From the NCBI GenBank assembly GCA_902634305.1, contig CACPJJ010000010.1, positions 1-47,787 of the forward strand: a stretch of 47,787 nt of DNA. Reading direction: 5' to 3'. The stretch's first letter is position 1. Each line of letters begins with the position of its first letter. Origin of the DNA: an uncultured Pelagibacteraceae bacterium (GTDB lineage Bacteria > Pseudomonadota > Alphaproteobacteria > Pelagibacterales > Pelagibacteraceae). The translations under genes and the position numbers were made by a program. Of this stretch, positions 16,976 to 25,412 are shown one piece after another. The notes beneath the pieces were generated by a model. The model was not told where the DNA came from. It ran no database searches and was given only the letters and a program-made list of their open reading frames with translations.

Positions 16976-17960
16976 TTTGGCCTGCTAGTCGTGCTTGAGG
17001 AGCTAATTTAACTTTATCCATTATATGGTCTATTTTTTTTACATCCGCATCTCTTACACATAAATTTTCACTTAAATATCTTTTCCAAAAATTAGATCCC
17101 GTTTGACCATGAAACAAACCTAAAGTATGTCTCATAATTTGATTTAATCTTGTTCCTTTTTTTGTTTCTTCTTTTACATAGGGAATAAGGTTTTCAATAA
17201 CTTCTTGTCTAGAAGGAATATTATTATTTTTAAAAATTTCTTTTTCAATTTCAGATAAAAAATATGGTGAATGATAAACCGATCTACCAATCATTACACC
17301 ATCAACTTTACTTAGGTGGCTTTTAATCTGATCTGTAGAAGTAATACCACCATTTATAATTATTTCTTCATTTTTAAAATCTTTTTTTAAATTATAAACA
17401 ACATCATATTTTAATGGAGGAATATTAAGATTTTGTTTAGGTGTAAATTTTCCTAACATAGCTTTTCTTGCATGTATAATAAATGTTTTAACTCCAGTAT
17501 TTTTTAATTTATCTATAAATTTATATAAATTTTCATAATCCTCTTGATCATCATAACCAATTCTTGTTTTTACAGTCACTGGAAGCTTGGTTGAAGATTG
17601 CATTTTACTTAAACAATCAGCTACAAGATCTGGTTCTTTCATTAAACATGCACCAAATTTATTTTTTTGAACTTTTTTACTAGGACAACCAAGATTTAAA
17701 TTAATTTCATCATAACCAAATTCTTCACCAAGTTTTGCTGCATTGGCTAAAAGTTTTGGAGAAGACCCACCAACTTGAAGTGCTAAAGGTTTTTCATTTA
17801 TATTGAATGATAAAAGTTTTTTTTTGTCTCCTCTATCAATTGCTTCTGAGACGATCATCTCCGTATATAAAAGAACATTTTTACTAATTAAACGTAAAAA
17901 ATATCTTTCATGACGATCTGTGCAATCCATCATTGGTGCGACTGATACTTTTCTATTCAT
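16968..17960 (-). CDS. dusA: tRNA-dihydrouridine synthase A
   Basis: FMN enzyme that reduces uridines 20/20a in the tRNA D-loop. The 330-residue protein shows the DusA-type start VSVAPMMDCTDRHERYF, the FMN-barrel motif GYDEINLNLGCPSKKVQ near 82-98 with the catalytic Cys shortly after in FGACLM, VTVKTRIGYDD near 130-140, IHARKAMLGKFTPK near 165 and the phosphate-binding NGGI near 202. HERYFLR and the long helical C terminus favour DusA over DusB/C. The start is ATG at 17960. It lies 22 bases downstream of rpoZ and overlaps the TSUP permease by 8 bases. Confidence 0.92.
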   Translation of the reverse strand: MNRKVSVAPMMDCTDRHERYFLRLISKNVLLYTEMIVSEAIDRGDKKKLLSFNINEKPLALQVGGSSPKLLANAAKLGEEFGYDEINLNLGCPSKKVQKNKFGACLMKEPDLVADCLSKMQSSTKLPVTVKTRIGYDDQEDYENLYKFIDKLKNTGVKTFIIHARKAMLGKFTPKQNLNIPPLKYDVVYNLKKDFKNEEIIINGGITSTDQIKSHLSKVDGVMIGRSVYHSPYFLSEIEKEIFKNNNIPSRQEVIENLIPYVKEETKKGTRLNQIMRHTLGLFHGQTGSNFWKRYLSENLCVRDADVKKIDHIMDKVKLAPQARLAGQID

Positions 17961-17982
17961 GATGTAAGATTAATATCTTATT

Positions 17983-18531
17983 TTATTCTTTGTTTGAAGT
18001 GTCTGTTTCTTCTGCCGCTTTATCCTCTATTTTTCCATCTTCAACTTGTACATTGTCTACAATATCATCGGATGTTGTTTCATCATTTGATATTATTGGT
18101 TCTATTTTTTGACCACTGTCAGTTACTTCTACTTCATTTTTTAATTCAGCAAGATCGTCGTTCGATACTTGAATTTTTTCAGGGACTTTTCTAGCCCTTT
18201 TTGAAGGTAATATTGGAACTCCACTTTTAGAAATTTCTCCTTTATATAAATTTTCAAAATCATCTCCTACAACTTCGTCATCTTCTAAACTATCATCAAC
18301 TTGCTCTATATGTTTTCTCAATTTATAAACAGCGCTTTCAACTAAGTCTTTAACTTTGATTTTTTCATCTGCAATTTCTCTCAATGAAATTACAGTATTC
18401 TTATCATTATCTCTTTCTATGCTTGGTTCGATACCTGAGTTAAGTTGAGTTGCTCTTTCTTTTGCAACTAATACTAATTCATAAGGACTATCTACTTTGT
18501 CTATACAATCTTCTACTGTTACTCTTGCCAT
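17983..18531 (-). CDS. rpoZ: RNA polymerase omega subunit with long acidic C-terminal tail
   Basis: The N-terminal 60 residues carry the omega signature: [11 protein letters not shown] at the start, [14 protein letters not shown] near 17-30, and a [17 protein letters not shown] stretch near 48-64. This small subunit binds the beta-prime C terminus and helps RNA polymerase assembly. Usual alphaproteobacterial omegas are about 90-130 residues; here the protein has 182. The extra part (roughly 75-182) is strongly acidic and low in complexity, rich in Asp, Glu, Ser and Thr, and probably disordered. It starts 31 bases after the MFS gene and sits just before dusA, on the same strand. Confidence 0.9.
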   Translation of the reverse strand: MARVTVEDCIDKVDSPYELVLVAKERATQLNSGIEPSIERDNDKNTVISLREIADEKIKVKDLVESAVYKLRKHIEQVDDSLEDDEVVGDDFENLYKGEISKSGVPILPSKRARKVPEKIQVSNDDLAELKNEVEVTDSGQKIEPIISNDETTSDDIVDNVQVEDGKIEDKAAEETDTSNKE

Positions 18532-18562
18532 GCGAGCTATTTATACTTGGTAAACTTTAAAA

Positions 18563-19774
18563 TCAAGTAATTTTTGTAGGGTTTAAATTTTTTCTTATAA
18601 AGAACAAAGAAATTATTGAAACAGAAATATATAAAGCAGAAACCAAGGAAATTTGTTCTATGGAAAAACCTTTATCTATTAAGATGCCAAATACAGCTGT
18701 TCCAAAAGCTGTGGCAAACACCATCAAAGCTGTTGTAAGGGCTTTAATAGAGCCTATATATTTAACCCCATAAATCTCTGCCCAAGTTGATGATCCAAGA
18801 ACATTGCAAAAACCATTTGTAATTCCAATTAATCCAAAAAATACAAATGCTGAAATAGGGTTGTCAAAATAAAATAAAACCATCGCCGCAAAAAATAATG
18901 GAATATTCATATAAATTAAAATTTTTCTACTAGTAAATTTGTCAATTAAAAATCCTGAAAAAATTAATGCTACAACTGAAAGTATAGAATATGACATAAA
19001 AGATTGTGCAATTATATATGGACCCCAATTTTTTGAAGAAAGAATAAAAGATTGATAAACAAATGTACCAGTAGCGATAGATGGCATAGCTAACATATTT
19101 GCGCAAACTATATAAAATCTATAATCTTTTATAACATCAATTCTTTTCCATTGCTTAAAATCTTTTTCATTTAAAGTATTATCTTTTACTTTTTCTCTTG
19201 AATTAAAATTAAGATTTTTTACTAAAAAATAAGAAGACAAAGGTAAAAAAACTAAAACAACAACTGAAATTCCAATCCAAATATTTTGCCATCCTGTAAT
19301 TGTCAAAAGATAAATCATCAAAACTGGTAAAATAAATTCTGCTGCTGATAACCCAAACCATCCAGTGCTTAAAGCTTTTCCTCTAGATTTTGTAAAGTAT
19401 CTAGAAATTGTAGTAGTTGCTGTATGAGACATCATGCCTTGACCAGAAAATCTCATTAATAATATTGCTAAAAATAATAACGGTATTGAAGAAATTTTTG
19501 AAAAAAAGAAACTAGAAAATGCTAGCAATAAAATAACAAAAAAAGCAAATTTAGAAATATCTATATCGTCAATTTTTTTTCCAACCCAAATTAATATAAA
19601 ACTACTTAATAGAGTAGCTGAAGCATAAACTGAGCCAAATTGTCCATGAGTAATAGATAATTCATTTCTTATACTAGGATTAAATATTCCTAAAAAAAAA
19701 CTCTGTCCAAAGCTTGAAAAAAATGTAAATATAAAACCAAATATAACTACTTTTAAACTTAAATTTTTAAACAT
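18563..19774 (-). CDS. Major facilitator superfamily transporter
   Basis: A 403-residue membrane protein with about 12 hydrophobic segments in two halves separated by a hydrophilic loop near 190-210. The first half has the MFS motif-A region (WVGKKIDDIDIS near 63-74) and the second half repeats it (GFLIDKFTSRK near 276-286). The substrate is unknown; oxalate/formate-like or monocarboxylate carriers are possible relatives. The start codon is 8 bases from the start of the divergent dehydrogenase gene and has no Shine-Dalgarno, so its promoter must lie inside that gene or the mRNA is leaderless. Confidence 0.8.
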   Translation of the reverse strand: MFKNLSLKVVIFGFIFTFFSSFGQSFFLGIFNPSIRNELSITHGQFGSVYASATLLSSFILIWVGKKIDDIDISKFAFFVILLLAFSSFFFSKISSIPLLFLAILLMRFSGQGMMSHTATTTISRYFTKSRGKALSTGWFGLSAAEFILPVLMIYLLTITGWQNIWIGISVVVLVFLPLSSYFLVKNLNFNSREKVKDNTLNEKDFKQWKRIDVIKDYRFYIVCANMLAMPSIATGTFVYQSFILSSKNWGPYIIAQSFMSYSILSVVALIFSGFLIDKFTSRKILIYMNIPLFFAAMVLFYFDNPISAFVFFGLIGITNGFCNVLGSSTWAEIYGVKYIGSIKALTTALMVFATAFGTAVFGILIDKGFSIEQISLVSALYISVSIISLFFIRKNLNPTKIT

Positions 19775-19782
19775 ATTTTTTT

Positions 19783-20652
19783 ATGACTTGTAAAGTTGCT
19801 TTCATTGGTCTTGGTGTAATGGGTTATCCAATGGCTGGTTATATATCAAAAGGTGGACACAAAGTAACTGTTTTTAATAGAACAAAATCTAAAGCTGAAA
19901 AATGGGTGAGTGAATATAAAGGTAATATTGCAGAAACACCGGCGGAAGCAGCTAAAGATGCAGAATATGTTTTTACCTGTGTCGGAAATGATAATGATCT
20001 TAAAGAAGTTACATTTGGTGAACAAGGAGTTTTTAAAACAATTCAAAAAGGATCTGTATACATTGATAACACAACAGCTTCAGCAACTATAGCAAGAGAA
20101 ATTTACGATCATGCAAAAAAAAATGGTTTTGGTTCTTTAGATGCTCCAGTTTCTGGTGGTCAAGCTGGCGCCGAAAATGGTGCATTAACAGTTATGATTG
20201 GTGGAGATCAAGCTGACTTTGATAAAGCAAAAGATAAAATTGATTGTTACAGTAAAAAAATGAAATTACTTGGTAAATCTGGGAGTGGTCAGTTAGCAAA
20301 AATGGTTAATCAAATTTGTATTGCTGGTTTAGTTCAAGGATTATCTGAAGGAATTAATTTTGGAATGAAAGCTGGATTAAATATGGAAGATGTTATTGAA
20401 GTTATTTCAAAAGGAGCTGCTCAATCTTGGCAAATGGATAATAGATATAAAACAATGATTGATGATAAATTTGATTTTGGTTTTGCAGTTGATTGGATGA
20501 GAAAAGATTTAAAAATTGCAATGGATGAAGCCAAAAATAATGGATCTTTGCTTCCTATAACTGAAATAATTGATAAATATTATGGTGAAGTTCAAGAACT
20601 TGGTGGTAAACGTTGGGATACATCTAGTTTAATCAAAAGATTTAGAAAGTAA
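19783..20652 (+). CDS. NAD(P)-dependent beta-hydroxyacid dehydrogenase (3-hydroxyisobutyrate / tartronate-semialdehyde type)
   Basis: Reversible oxidation of a 3-hydroxy acid to the semialdehyde. The 289-residue protein starts with the Rossmann motif FIGLGVMGYPMA (7-18), followed by NRTKSK, which favours NADP. The substrate motif DAPVSGGQAGAENGAL is near 120-135, and the catalytic Lys lies in GSGQLAKMVNQ near 170. Length and order fit the HIBADH/GarR family. Candidate substrates include 3-hydroxyisobutyrate (valine breakdown), tartronate semialdehyde (glycolate use) or a succinic semialdehyde-like compound; no neighbour decides. It is probably followed in an operon by the flavin-binding protein 6 bases downstream. 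Confidence 0.85.
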   Translation: MTCKVAFIGLGVMGYPMAGYISKGGHKVTVFNRTKSKAEKWVSEYKGNIAETPAEAAKDAEYVFTCVGNDNDLKEVTFGEQGVFKTIQKGSVYIDNTTASATIAREIYDHAKKNGFGSLDAPVSGGQAGAENGALTVMIGGDQADFDKAKDKIDCYSKKMKLLGKSGSGQLAKMVNQICIAGLVQGLSEGINFGMKAGLNMEDVIEVISKGAAQSWQMDNRYKTMIDDKFDFGFAVDWMRKDLKIAMDEAKNNGSLLPITEIIDKYYGEVQELGGKRWDTSSLIKRFRK

Positions 20653-20658
20653 TAATGT

Positions 20659-21258
20659 ATGCAACCAGCATACTATGAAGATTTAAAAGAAATTAAAAAA
20701 AAAATTTGGTCAATGCTAGATGAGGCAGTGACTAATAGAAGTTCTCAGTTTAGAATTCCAGTTTTTATTTGTGGAAATCAAAAAGATTTTGATGGAAGGA
20801 TTGTAGTTCTTAGAAAATCTGATCATTCAAACAATCTAGTTCAATTTCATAGCGATATTAGATCTGATAAAATTCTTAAATTAAAAAATAATAAAAATGC
20901 TTCTATGCTTTTCTATGATAAAGAAGAAAAGATCCAAGTAAGATTAAAGGTTGAATGTACAATTAATCATAGTAATGAAATAACTAAAGAGTCTTGGTCA
21001 AAAACAGGACATATAAGTAGAAAATGCTATTTAGTTGAAAATGGCCCTGGAACAGAATCTCCCAACCCAACATCTGGTTTAAAACCTGAGTTAGACAATT
21101 TTGAATTTACTATGAAGCAAAGTGAAGAAGGTTATAAAAATTTTACTGTAATTCAATGTAAAATAAAAACTATTGAATGGCTTTATTTAACTGCCAAAGG
21201 TCATCGAAGAGCTAGATTTGAAATTGATAATAATAAAGAATATTGGCTAGTTCCTTAG
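20659..21258 (+). CDS. Pyridoxamine-5'-phosphate-oxidase-like FMN-binding protein
   Basis: A 199-residue split-barrel protein resembling the PNPOx-like proteins of the Alr4036 type. Supporting stretches are RIVVLRKSDHSNNLVQFHSDIRS in pieces near 47-69 (FMN-phosphate contacts), LKNNKNASMLFYD near 75-87, and a C-terminal WLYLTAKGHRRARFE near 173-187 typical of PNP oxidases. Such proteins bind FMN, but few have proven substrates; the true PdxH role is possible but less likely given the length and the divergent middle. The start at 20659 is preferred because an overlapping ATG at 20655 runs into a stop after seven codons. It lies 6 bases after the dehydrogenase gene. Confidence 0.72.
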   Translation: MQPAYYEDLKEIKKKIWSMLDEAVTNRSSQFRIPVFICGNQKDFDGRIVVLRKSDHSNNLVQFHSDIRSDKILKLKNNKNASMLFYDKEEKIQVRLKVECTINHSNEITKESWSKTGHISRKCYLVENGPGTESPNPTSGLKPELDNFEFTMKQSEEGYKNFTVIQCKIKTIEWLYLTAKGHRRARFEIDNNKEYWLVP

Positions 21259-21261
21259 ATA

Positions 21262-21465
21262 ATGTTTATAAAATTTATTTTTTATTTATCGCTAATAATT
21301 TTAGGAATGTTTGTTATGAGATTTGGTATAATCCAAATAAGACAATACAAACAGGGCAAAACCAAACTTAAAAAGAAGTCGCTGGAACAGATTGCTTTTG
21401 GAATTTTTTTTATAATAATTTTAGGATTAATTATTTATTCAGTTAACGGCCTTCTTTTTAGTTAA
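21262..21465 (+). CDS. Small two-helix membrane protein, unknown function
   Basis: A 67-residue peptide with two hydrophobic segments (about 2-23 and 46-65) joined by a strongly basic loop (RQYKQGKTKLKKKS). By the positive-inside rule, both ends would face the periplasm. It starts 3 bases after the preceding stop and overlaps the convergent hexapeptide-protein gene by 4 bases, the packing expected of a real gene here. No family is recognised. Confidence 0.5.
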   Translation: MFIKFIFYLSLIILGMFVMRFGIIQIRQYKQGKTKLKKKSLEQIAFGIFFIIILGLIIYSVNGLLFS

Positions 21466-21974
21466 AAAATTGATTTAGAATATTTTTTCCAATTATCCTG
21501 ATAATGCTTTGCGTTTTCCGTTAATAACTTAATCTCATCGTCTGTAACTTTCCTAATTATTTTTCCAGGTGCTCCAACGACTAATGAATTATCTGGTATC
21601 TCTTTATTTTCAGTAATAAGTGCTTTTGCTCCTATAATACAATTTTTTCCAATTTTTGCGTTGTTAAGTATTACAGCTCCAATTCCAATTAAACTATTGT
21701 CACCAATTGTGCATCCGTGAAGCATTACTAAATGACCAACAGTAACATCTTTTCCTACTTTAAGTGGATAACCTGGGTCTGTGTGTAAAACACTTCCATC
21801 TTGTATATTAGAACCTTCACCTATATGAATGTTTTCAACATCTCCTCTAAGAGTTGCATTAAACCAAATACTTGAGTTCTTTTCTAATGTAACATCGCCA
21901 ATTACTACTGCATTAGGTGCGACCCAATTTTCGCCAGAATTTTTTGGTTTTTTATTTTCCAAATCGTAAAACAT
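21462..21974 (-). CDS. Gamma-carbonic-anhydrase-like hexapeptide-repeat protein (YrdA/PaaY/CaiE family)
   Basis: A 170-residue left-handed beta-helix trimer subunit. The three metal-binding histidines of the family can be placed: VLHTDPG near 65, VTVGH near 82 and MLHGC near 87. Other family signatures are NVQDGS-like NIQDGSVLH, GIGAVILNNAKIGKNCIIGA, and VVGAPGKIIRKV near the end, followed by a C-terminal helix. Some members hydrate CO2, others act on CoA-linked compounds; the key Glu residues of true carbonic anhydrases cannot be judged by eye. Its start is 19 bases from the divergent thioredoxin-like gene. Confidence 0.85.
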   Translation of the reverse strand: MFYDLENKKPKNSGENWVAPNAVVIGDVTLEKNSSIWFNATLRGDVENIHIGEGSNIQDGSVLHTDPGYPLKVGKDVTVGHLVMLHGCTIGDNSLIGIGAVILNNAKIGKNCIIGAKALITENKEIPDNSLVVGAPGKIIRKVTDDEIKLLTENAKHYQDNWKKYSKSIF

Positions 21975-21993
21975 ATCTTATATAATACTTAAC

Positions 21994-22551
21994 ATGTCGC
22001 TTACAAAAACTCCAATATGTGATTTCGGAAAAAAAGCTGAAACTTTCCAATTAAAATCTACTGATAATAAAATTATATCACTAAATGATATCAAGGGAGA
22101 TAAGGGAACTTTGATAATGTTTATTTGCAATCATTGTCCTTATGTAAAGGCAGTTATTGAGGATATTGTTGAGGATACAAATAAATTAGCTGATTTTGGG
22201 ATAAAATCAGTAGCGATTTGTTCTAACGATGTAAAAAACTATCCTGAAGACTCATTTGAAAATATGATTGAATTCTCAAAAGAAAATAAATTTAAATTTC
22301 CATATATGATTGATGAAACCCAAGAGGTTGCAAAAAAATATGATGCTGTATGTACTCCTGATTTTTTTGGTTACAATAAAGATTTAGAATTACAATACAG
22401 AGGAAGAATTAGAGAATTAAAAGAATTGAAACCTGTAAGAAGTGGAGAAAGTGATTTATATAAAGCAATGAAACAAATTTCAGAAACAGGAAAAGGACCA
22501 GAAAGTCAAATTCCAAGCATGGGTTGTAATATCAAATGGTTAAATAATTAA
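21994..22551 (+). CDS. Thioredoxin-fold protein of the AhpC/TSA-related family
   Basis: A 185-residue cytoplasmic protein with no signal peptide. The motif FICNHCPYVKA near residues 44-54 holds a CxxC pair in the thioredoxin active-site position. Before it lie FGKKAETFQLKSTDNK, the peroxiredoxin-like N terminus, and the KGTLIMFI strand; SQIPSMGCNIKW forms the C-terminal tail. Such proteins are annotated as thioredoxin family or putative redoxins of unknown partner. A peroxiredoxin is unlikely because the TxxC peroxidatic motif is replaced by CNHC. The stop overlaps the glycosyltransferase start by one base (TAATG). Confidence 0.8.
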   Translation: MSLTKTPICDFGKKAETFQLKSTDNKIISLNDIKGDKGTLIMFICNHCPYVKAVIEDIVEDTNKLADFGIKSVAICSNDVKNYPEDSFENMIEFSKENKFKFPYMIDETQEVAKKYDAVCTPDFFGYNKDLELQYRGRIRELKELKPVRSGESDLYKAMKQISETGKGPESQIPSMGCNIKWLNN

Positions 22552-23633
22552 TGTATATAGTCGTTACCAGATCTTTTCCTCCAGAAGTTGGTGGAATGCA
22601 AAACTTAATGTGGGGATTAACCTGCTCTATAGCAAAATACAATTTAGTAAAAGTATTTGCTGACTTTCATGAAAATTATAAAGAGCATGATCAAAAAGTA
22701 TCTTTTTCAATCGATAGAGTTGCAGGAATTAAACTTTTAAGAAAGCATCGAAAATCATACTTAGTAAATGAATTTATAAAAAAGAATAAAAATGTTAGAT
22801 GTGTTATTGCAGATCACTGGAAAAGCTTAGAATTAATTAAAACAAAAAAGAAAAAAATTTGTTTAATACACTCAAAAGAAATTAATCATAAAAAAAGGTC
22901 GTTTACCAATAGAAGGATTTTAAAAGCTTTCGATAATATTGATCAGGTTGTTGCTAATTCTGAATATACAAAAAATCTTGCAGTAGAAATTGGAATAGAT
23001 GAAAATAAGATAATTGTTATTAATCCAGGTGTATTTCCTGCTAAAGAAATAGATAAATCATCAATTAATAAAGCTGAAAATTTATTAAAAAACAAAAATC
23101 CTAGATTAATTACAGTTTCAAGGTTTGATAAAAGAAAAAATCATGAAAAAGTAATAATGGCACTAAGAAACCTTAAACAAATTTACCCGAATATTATTTA
23201 TACTTGTATTGGTTATGGGGAAGAAGAAGAAAACGTAAAAAAACTTACAAATGAGCTAGAATTAAATGAACAAGTAATATTTTTAAAAAATGTCCCTCAA
23301 GACCTAAAAAATGCGCTCGTTTCAAAGTCAAATCTTTTTGTTATGCCGTCAATTATACACAAAACTTCAGTTGAAGGGTTTGGTATTGCATACGTAGAAG
23401 CTGCTCAATACGGAATACCTTCAATTGGTGGAAAAGATGGAGGTGCATCAGATGCAATAAAAAATAATGAAACAGGAATTATTTGTGATGGTAATAATTT
23501 AGAAGAAATTTATTCTAGTATAGATTTAATTTTAAAAAATAATTCATATTTAGAAATGGGTAAAAAGGCTAAAGATTACTCAACTAAATTTGAATGGGAT
23601 AATATAACCAAAGAATATTTAAAAATTTTGTGA
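22551..23633 (+). CDS. GT4-family glycosyltransferase
   Basis: A 360-residue GT-B-fold retaining glycosyltransferase, probably adding a sugar to a cell-surface glycan from a nucleotide-sugar donor. The N terminus (VTRSFPPEVGGMQNLMWGL) is typical of GT4. The C-terminal half has VSRFDKRKNHEKVI near 184-197, GYGEEEENVKKL near 222, and EGFGIAYVEAAQYGIPSIGG near 282-301, the conserved E-x7-E donor site. Donor and acceptor are unknown. It is coupled to the thioredoxin-like gene by a one-base overlap and followed by a membrane protein 11 bases on. Confidence 0.85.
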   Translation: MYIVVTRSFPPEVGGMQNLMWGLTCSIAKYNLVKVFADFHENYKEHDQKVSFSIDRVAGIKLLRKHRKSYLVNEFIKKNKNVRCVIADHWKSLELIKTKKKKICLIHSKEINHKKRSFTNRRILKAFDNIDQVVANSEYTKNLAVEIGIDENKIIVINPGVFPAKEIDKSSINKAENLLKNKNPRLITVSRFDKRKNHEKVIMALRNLKQIYPNIIYTCIGYGEEEENVKKLTNELELNEQVIFLKNVPQDLKNALVSKSNLFVMPSIIHKTSVEGFGIAYVEAAQYGIPSIGGKDGGASDAIKNNETGIICDGNNLEEIYSSIDLILKNNSYLEMGKKAKDYSTKFEWDNITKEYLKIL

Positions 23634-23644
23634 TAAGATAAATA

Positions 23645-24058
23645 ATGATCGAAAAATTTAATGGAATAATCTACTTAATAATTTTCTTAGTTCATTTTAT
23701 TGGATTAGGTGTTTACGCTTTCCAGTTAATAATAGGAACAAAAAAATTTCGTGAAAAATTTCAAATAGATGAAACAGCATCTACTATGATGAGAATGTGT
23801 GGAGCTCTTTTTCTCGGCGCAGTCTTAATGGCAATTTACATTATGTTTGTTAGACCAGGAGGAGTTGAGGGAACATGGGGATTTTTTAACTTAGTTTTTG
23901 TACAAAACTTATGCATCTTTTTAGTGAATACTTATTCTATAAAGATTGATAAAACTGGAATAAAAAATGACTCAAACGAAGGTGTAATTGCACCATTAGT
24001 TTTTACAATTTTAAGTGCAATTCTTTGTTACGGATTAGCAGATAAAATTTATATTTAA
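23645..24058 (+). CDS. Membrane protein of unknown function, four helices
   Basis: A 137-residue protein with four hydrophobic segments (about 6-28, 47-66, 78-95, 113-132). The loop between the first two segments is charged (GTKKFREKFQIDE). The sequence TASTMMRMCGALFLGAV in helix 2 and the MxRM-like core look conserved in style, but I do not recognise the family. It follows the GT4 gene by 11 bases and overlaps the convergent GT9 gene by 4 bases. Confidence 0.6.
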   Translation: MIEKFNGIIYLIIFLVHFIGLGVYAFQLIIGTKKFREKFQIDETASTMMRMCGALFLGAVLMAIYIMFVRPGGVEGTWGFFNLVFVQNLCIFLVNTYSIKIDKTGIKNDSNEGVIAPLVFTILSAILCYGLADKIYI

Positions 24059-24990
24059 TTTAAAATAATTTTTTCCAAAACTTTATCCGTAGATAGTTTT
24101 GCTAAATCATTAACTTGAATTGCTTTAAAGTTCTCTCTTTCAATACTTACTTTATAAGCTGTTGTGTGAGATCCAAATAAAGTTAAACCTTTTGATCCTA
24201 AATGTGCTGCCATATGTGCTGGGCCTGTATCATTTGCAATAATAAATGAACTATCTTTTATTAATGATGAAAGTTGAGAAATATCTAAAGCTTTTCCATT
24301 ATCTAAAATACATAATGCATTGATATTTTTTGATTCATTAATTTCATCTGGGCCAGGCGCTACTACAATTTTGTACTGGTCATTATATTTATTTTTTATT
24401 TTTTCAATTAGCTCATTGTAATAAGGCCACTTTTTTTGAGCAAGATGAGGTGAACAAAATGGAAATAAAACAATGTATTTTTCTAATTTATATTCTGATT
24501 TTATTTTAGAAATGTCTCTGCAGCTCCAAGAAAAATCAGGTAGCATTGTATGCTTTGTATTTATTTCTGATGTCTGTAGTTGATGCTCAAATCTCTCCAG
24601 AACGGATTTTTTATCAAATTCTTCTTTTGTTGTATCTTTTGGAAGTGTTGTTTCAGATGAAGACCAGGTATTAAAATTTGAACTAGGAAATAAAATTTTT
24701 TTATAAAAACTTGATCTAGAAGAATTTTGCAAATCATAAACCTTGGAAATTTTTAATTTTTTTATTTTTCTCATCAAAAAATAAAGGTAAATTAAATTAA
24801 ACCTAGATAGTCTCTTGTCTAATATTACATCTGTTAAATGGGGATTTTTTTTAAATAAATCAAAGTATGGCTTTGTGGTTAATAAGTATATTTGATCGTT
24901 ATTATGATTTTCAGATATATCTTGAATTGCACCGCAAGCTTGCGCTATATCTCCTAAAGAACCGTGTTTTATTATTAAAATATTAGACAT
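24055..24990 (-). CDS. GT9-family glycosyltransferase (heptosyltransferase-like)
   Basis: A 311-residue GT-B protein of the ADP-heptose:LPS heptosyltransferase family, acting on the lipopolysaccharide core at the inner face of the inner membrane. The N terminus IIKHGSLGDIAQ (5-16) is the family start motif. The donor-site motif NDTGPAHMAAHLGSKGLTLFG lies near 254-274, split here only by the family-typical turn, and FPFCSPHLAQKKWP near 176 forms the middle motif. The sugar could be heptose or another residue. It is divergent from the DUF6165 gene across 32 bases. Confidence 0.87.
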   Translation of the reverse strand: MSNILIIKHGSLGDIAQACGAIQDISENHNNDQIYLLTTKPYFDLFKKNPHLTDVILDKRLSRFNLIYLYFLMRKIKKLKISKVYDLQNSSRSSFYKKILFPSSNFNTWSSSETTLPKDTTKEEFDKKSVLERFEHQLQTSEINTKHTMLPDFSWSCRDISKIKSEYKLEKYIVLFPFCSPHLAQKKWPYYNELIEKIKNKYNDQYKIVVAPGPDEINESKNINALCILDNGKALDISQLSSLIKDSSFIIANDTGPAHMAAHLGSKGLTLFGSHTTAYKVSIERENFKAIQVNDLAKLSTDKVLEKIILN

Positions 24991-25022
24991 ATTTTTAACA
25001 ACTTAGCACACTATAAAATTTT

Positions 25023-25412
25023 ATGAATAAAATTCTAGTTGAAGTATCTGTTGGAGAACTTTTTGATAAAATATCCATTTTAGAAATTAAAAAAGACAGA
25101 ATTAAAGACTCCGAAAAGCTTAATTTTATAAATGACGAATATAAAGTTTTAAAAAATGAACTAGATAAAAATGTAAAAATGGATGTAAAATTAGAAAAAT
25201 TTTTTATTGCCTTAAAAAATATAAATTCAAAATTGTGGATTATTGAAGATGATAAAAGAAAATGTGAAAAAGATTCAAATTTTGGAGAAGAGTTTATTAG
25301 ATTGTCTAGAGATATTCATTTTCTCAACGATACACGAGCCAAAATCAAATTAGATATAAACAATCACACAGGATCAAAAATTAAAGAAATTAAAGAATAT
25401 ACTAGTTATTGA
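25023..25412 (+). CDS. DUF6165-type protein of unknown function
   Basis: A 129-residue soluble, highly charged, mostly helical protein. The N terminus VEVSVGELFDKISILEIKKDRI matches the pattern I know for DUF6165 (xVSxGELxDKIxILEIKxxRI), a family often found beside glycosyltransferase genes; this attribution is from memory of the pattern. The rest is heptad-like and may form a coiled coil. It is divergent from the GT9 gene and overlaps the convergent permease gene by 7 bases. A role in envelope glycan assembly is only suggested by context. Confidence 0.6.
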   Translation: MNKILVEVSVGELFDKISILEIKKDRIKDSEKLNFINDEYKVLKNELDKNVKMDVKLEKFFIALKNINSKLWIIEDDKRKCEKDSNFGEEFIRLSRDIHFLNDTRAKIKLDINNHTGSKIKEIKEYTSY

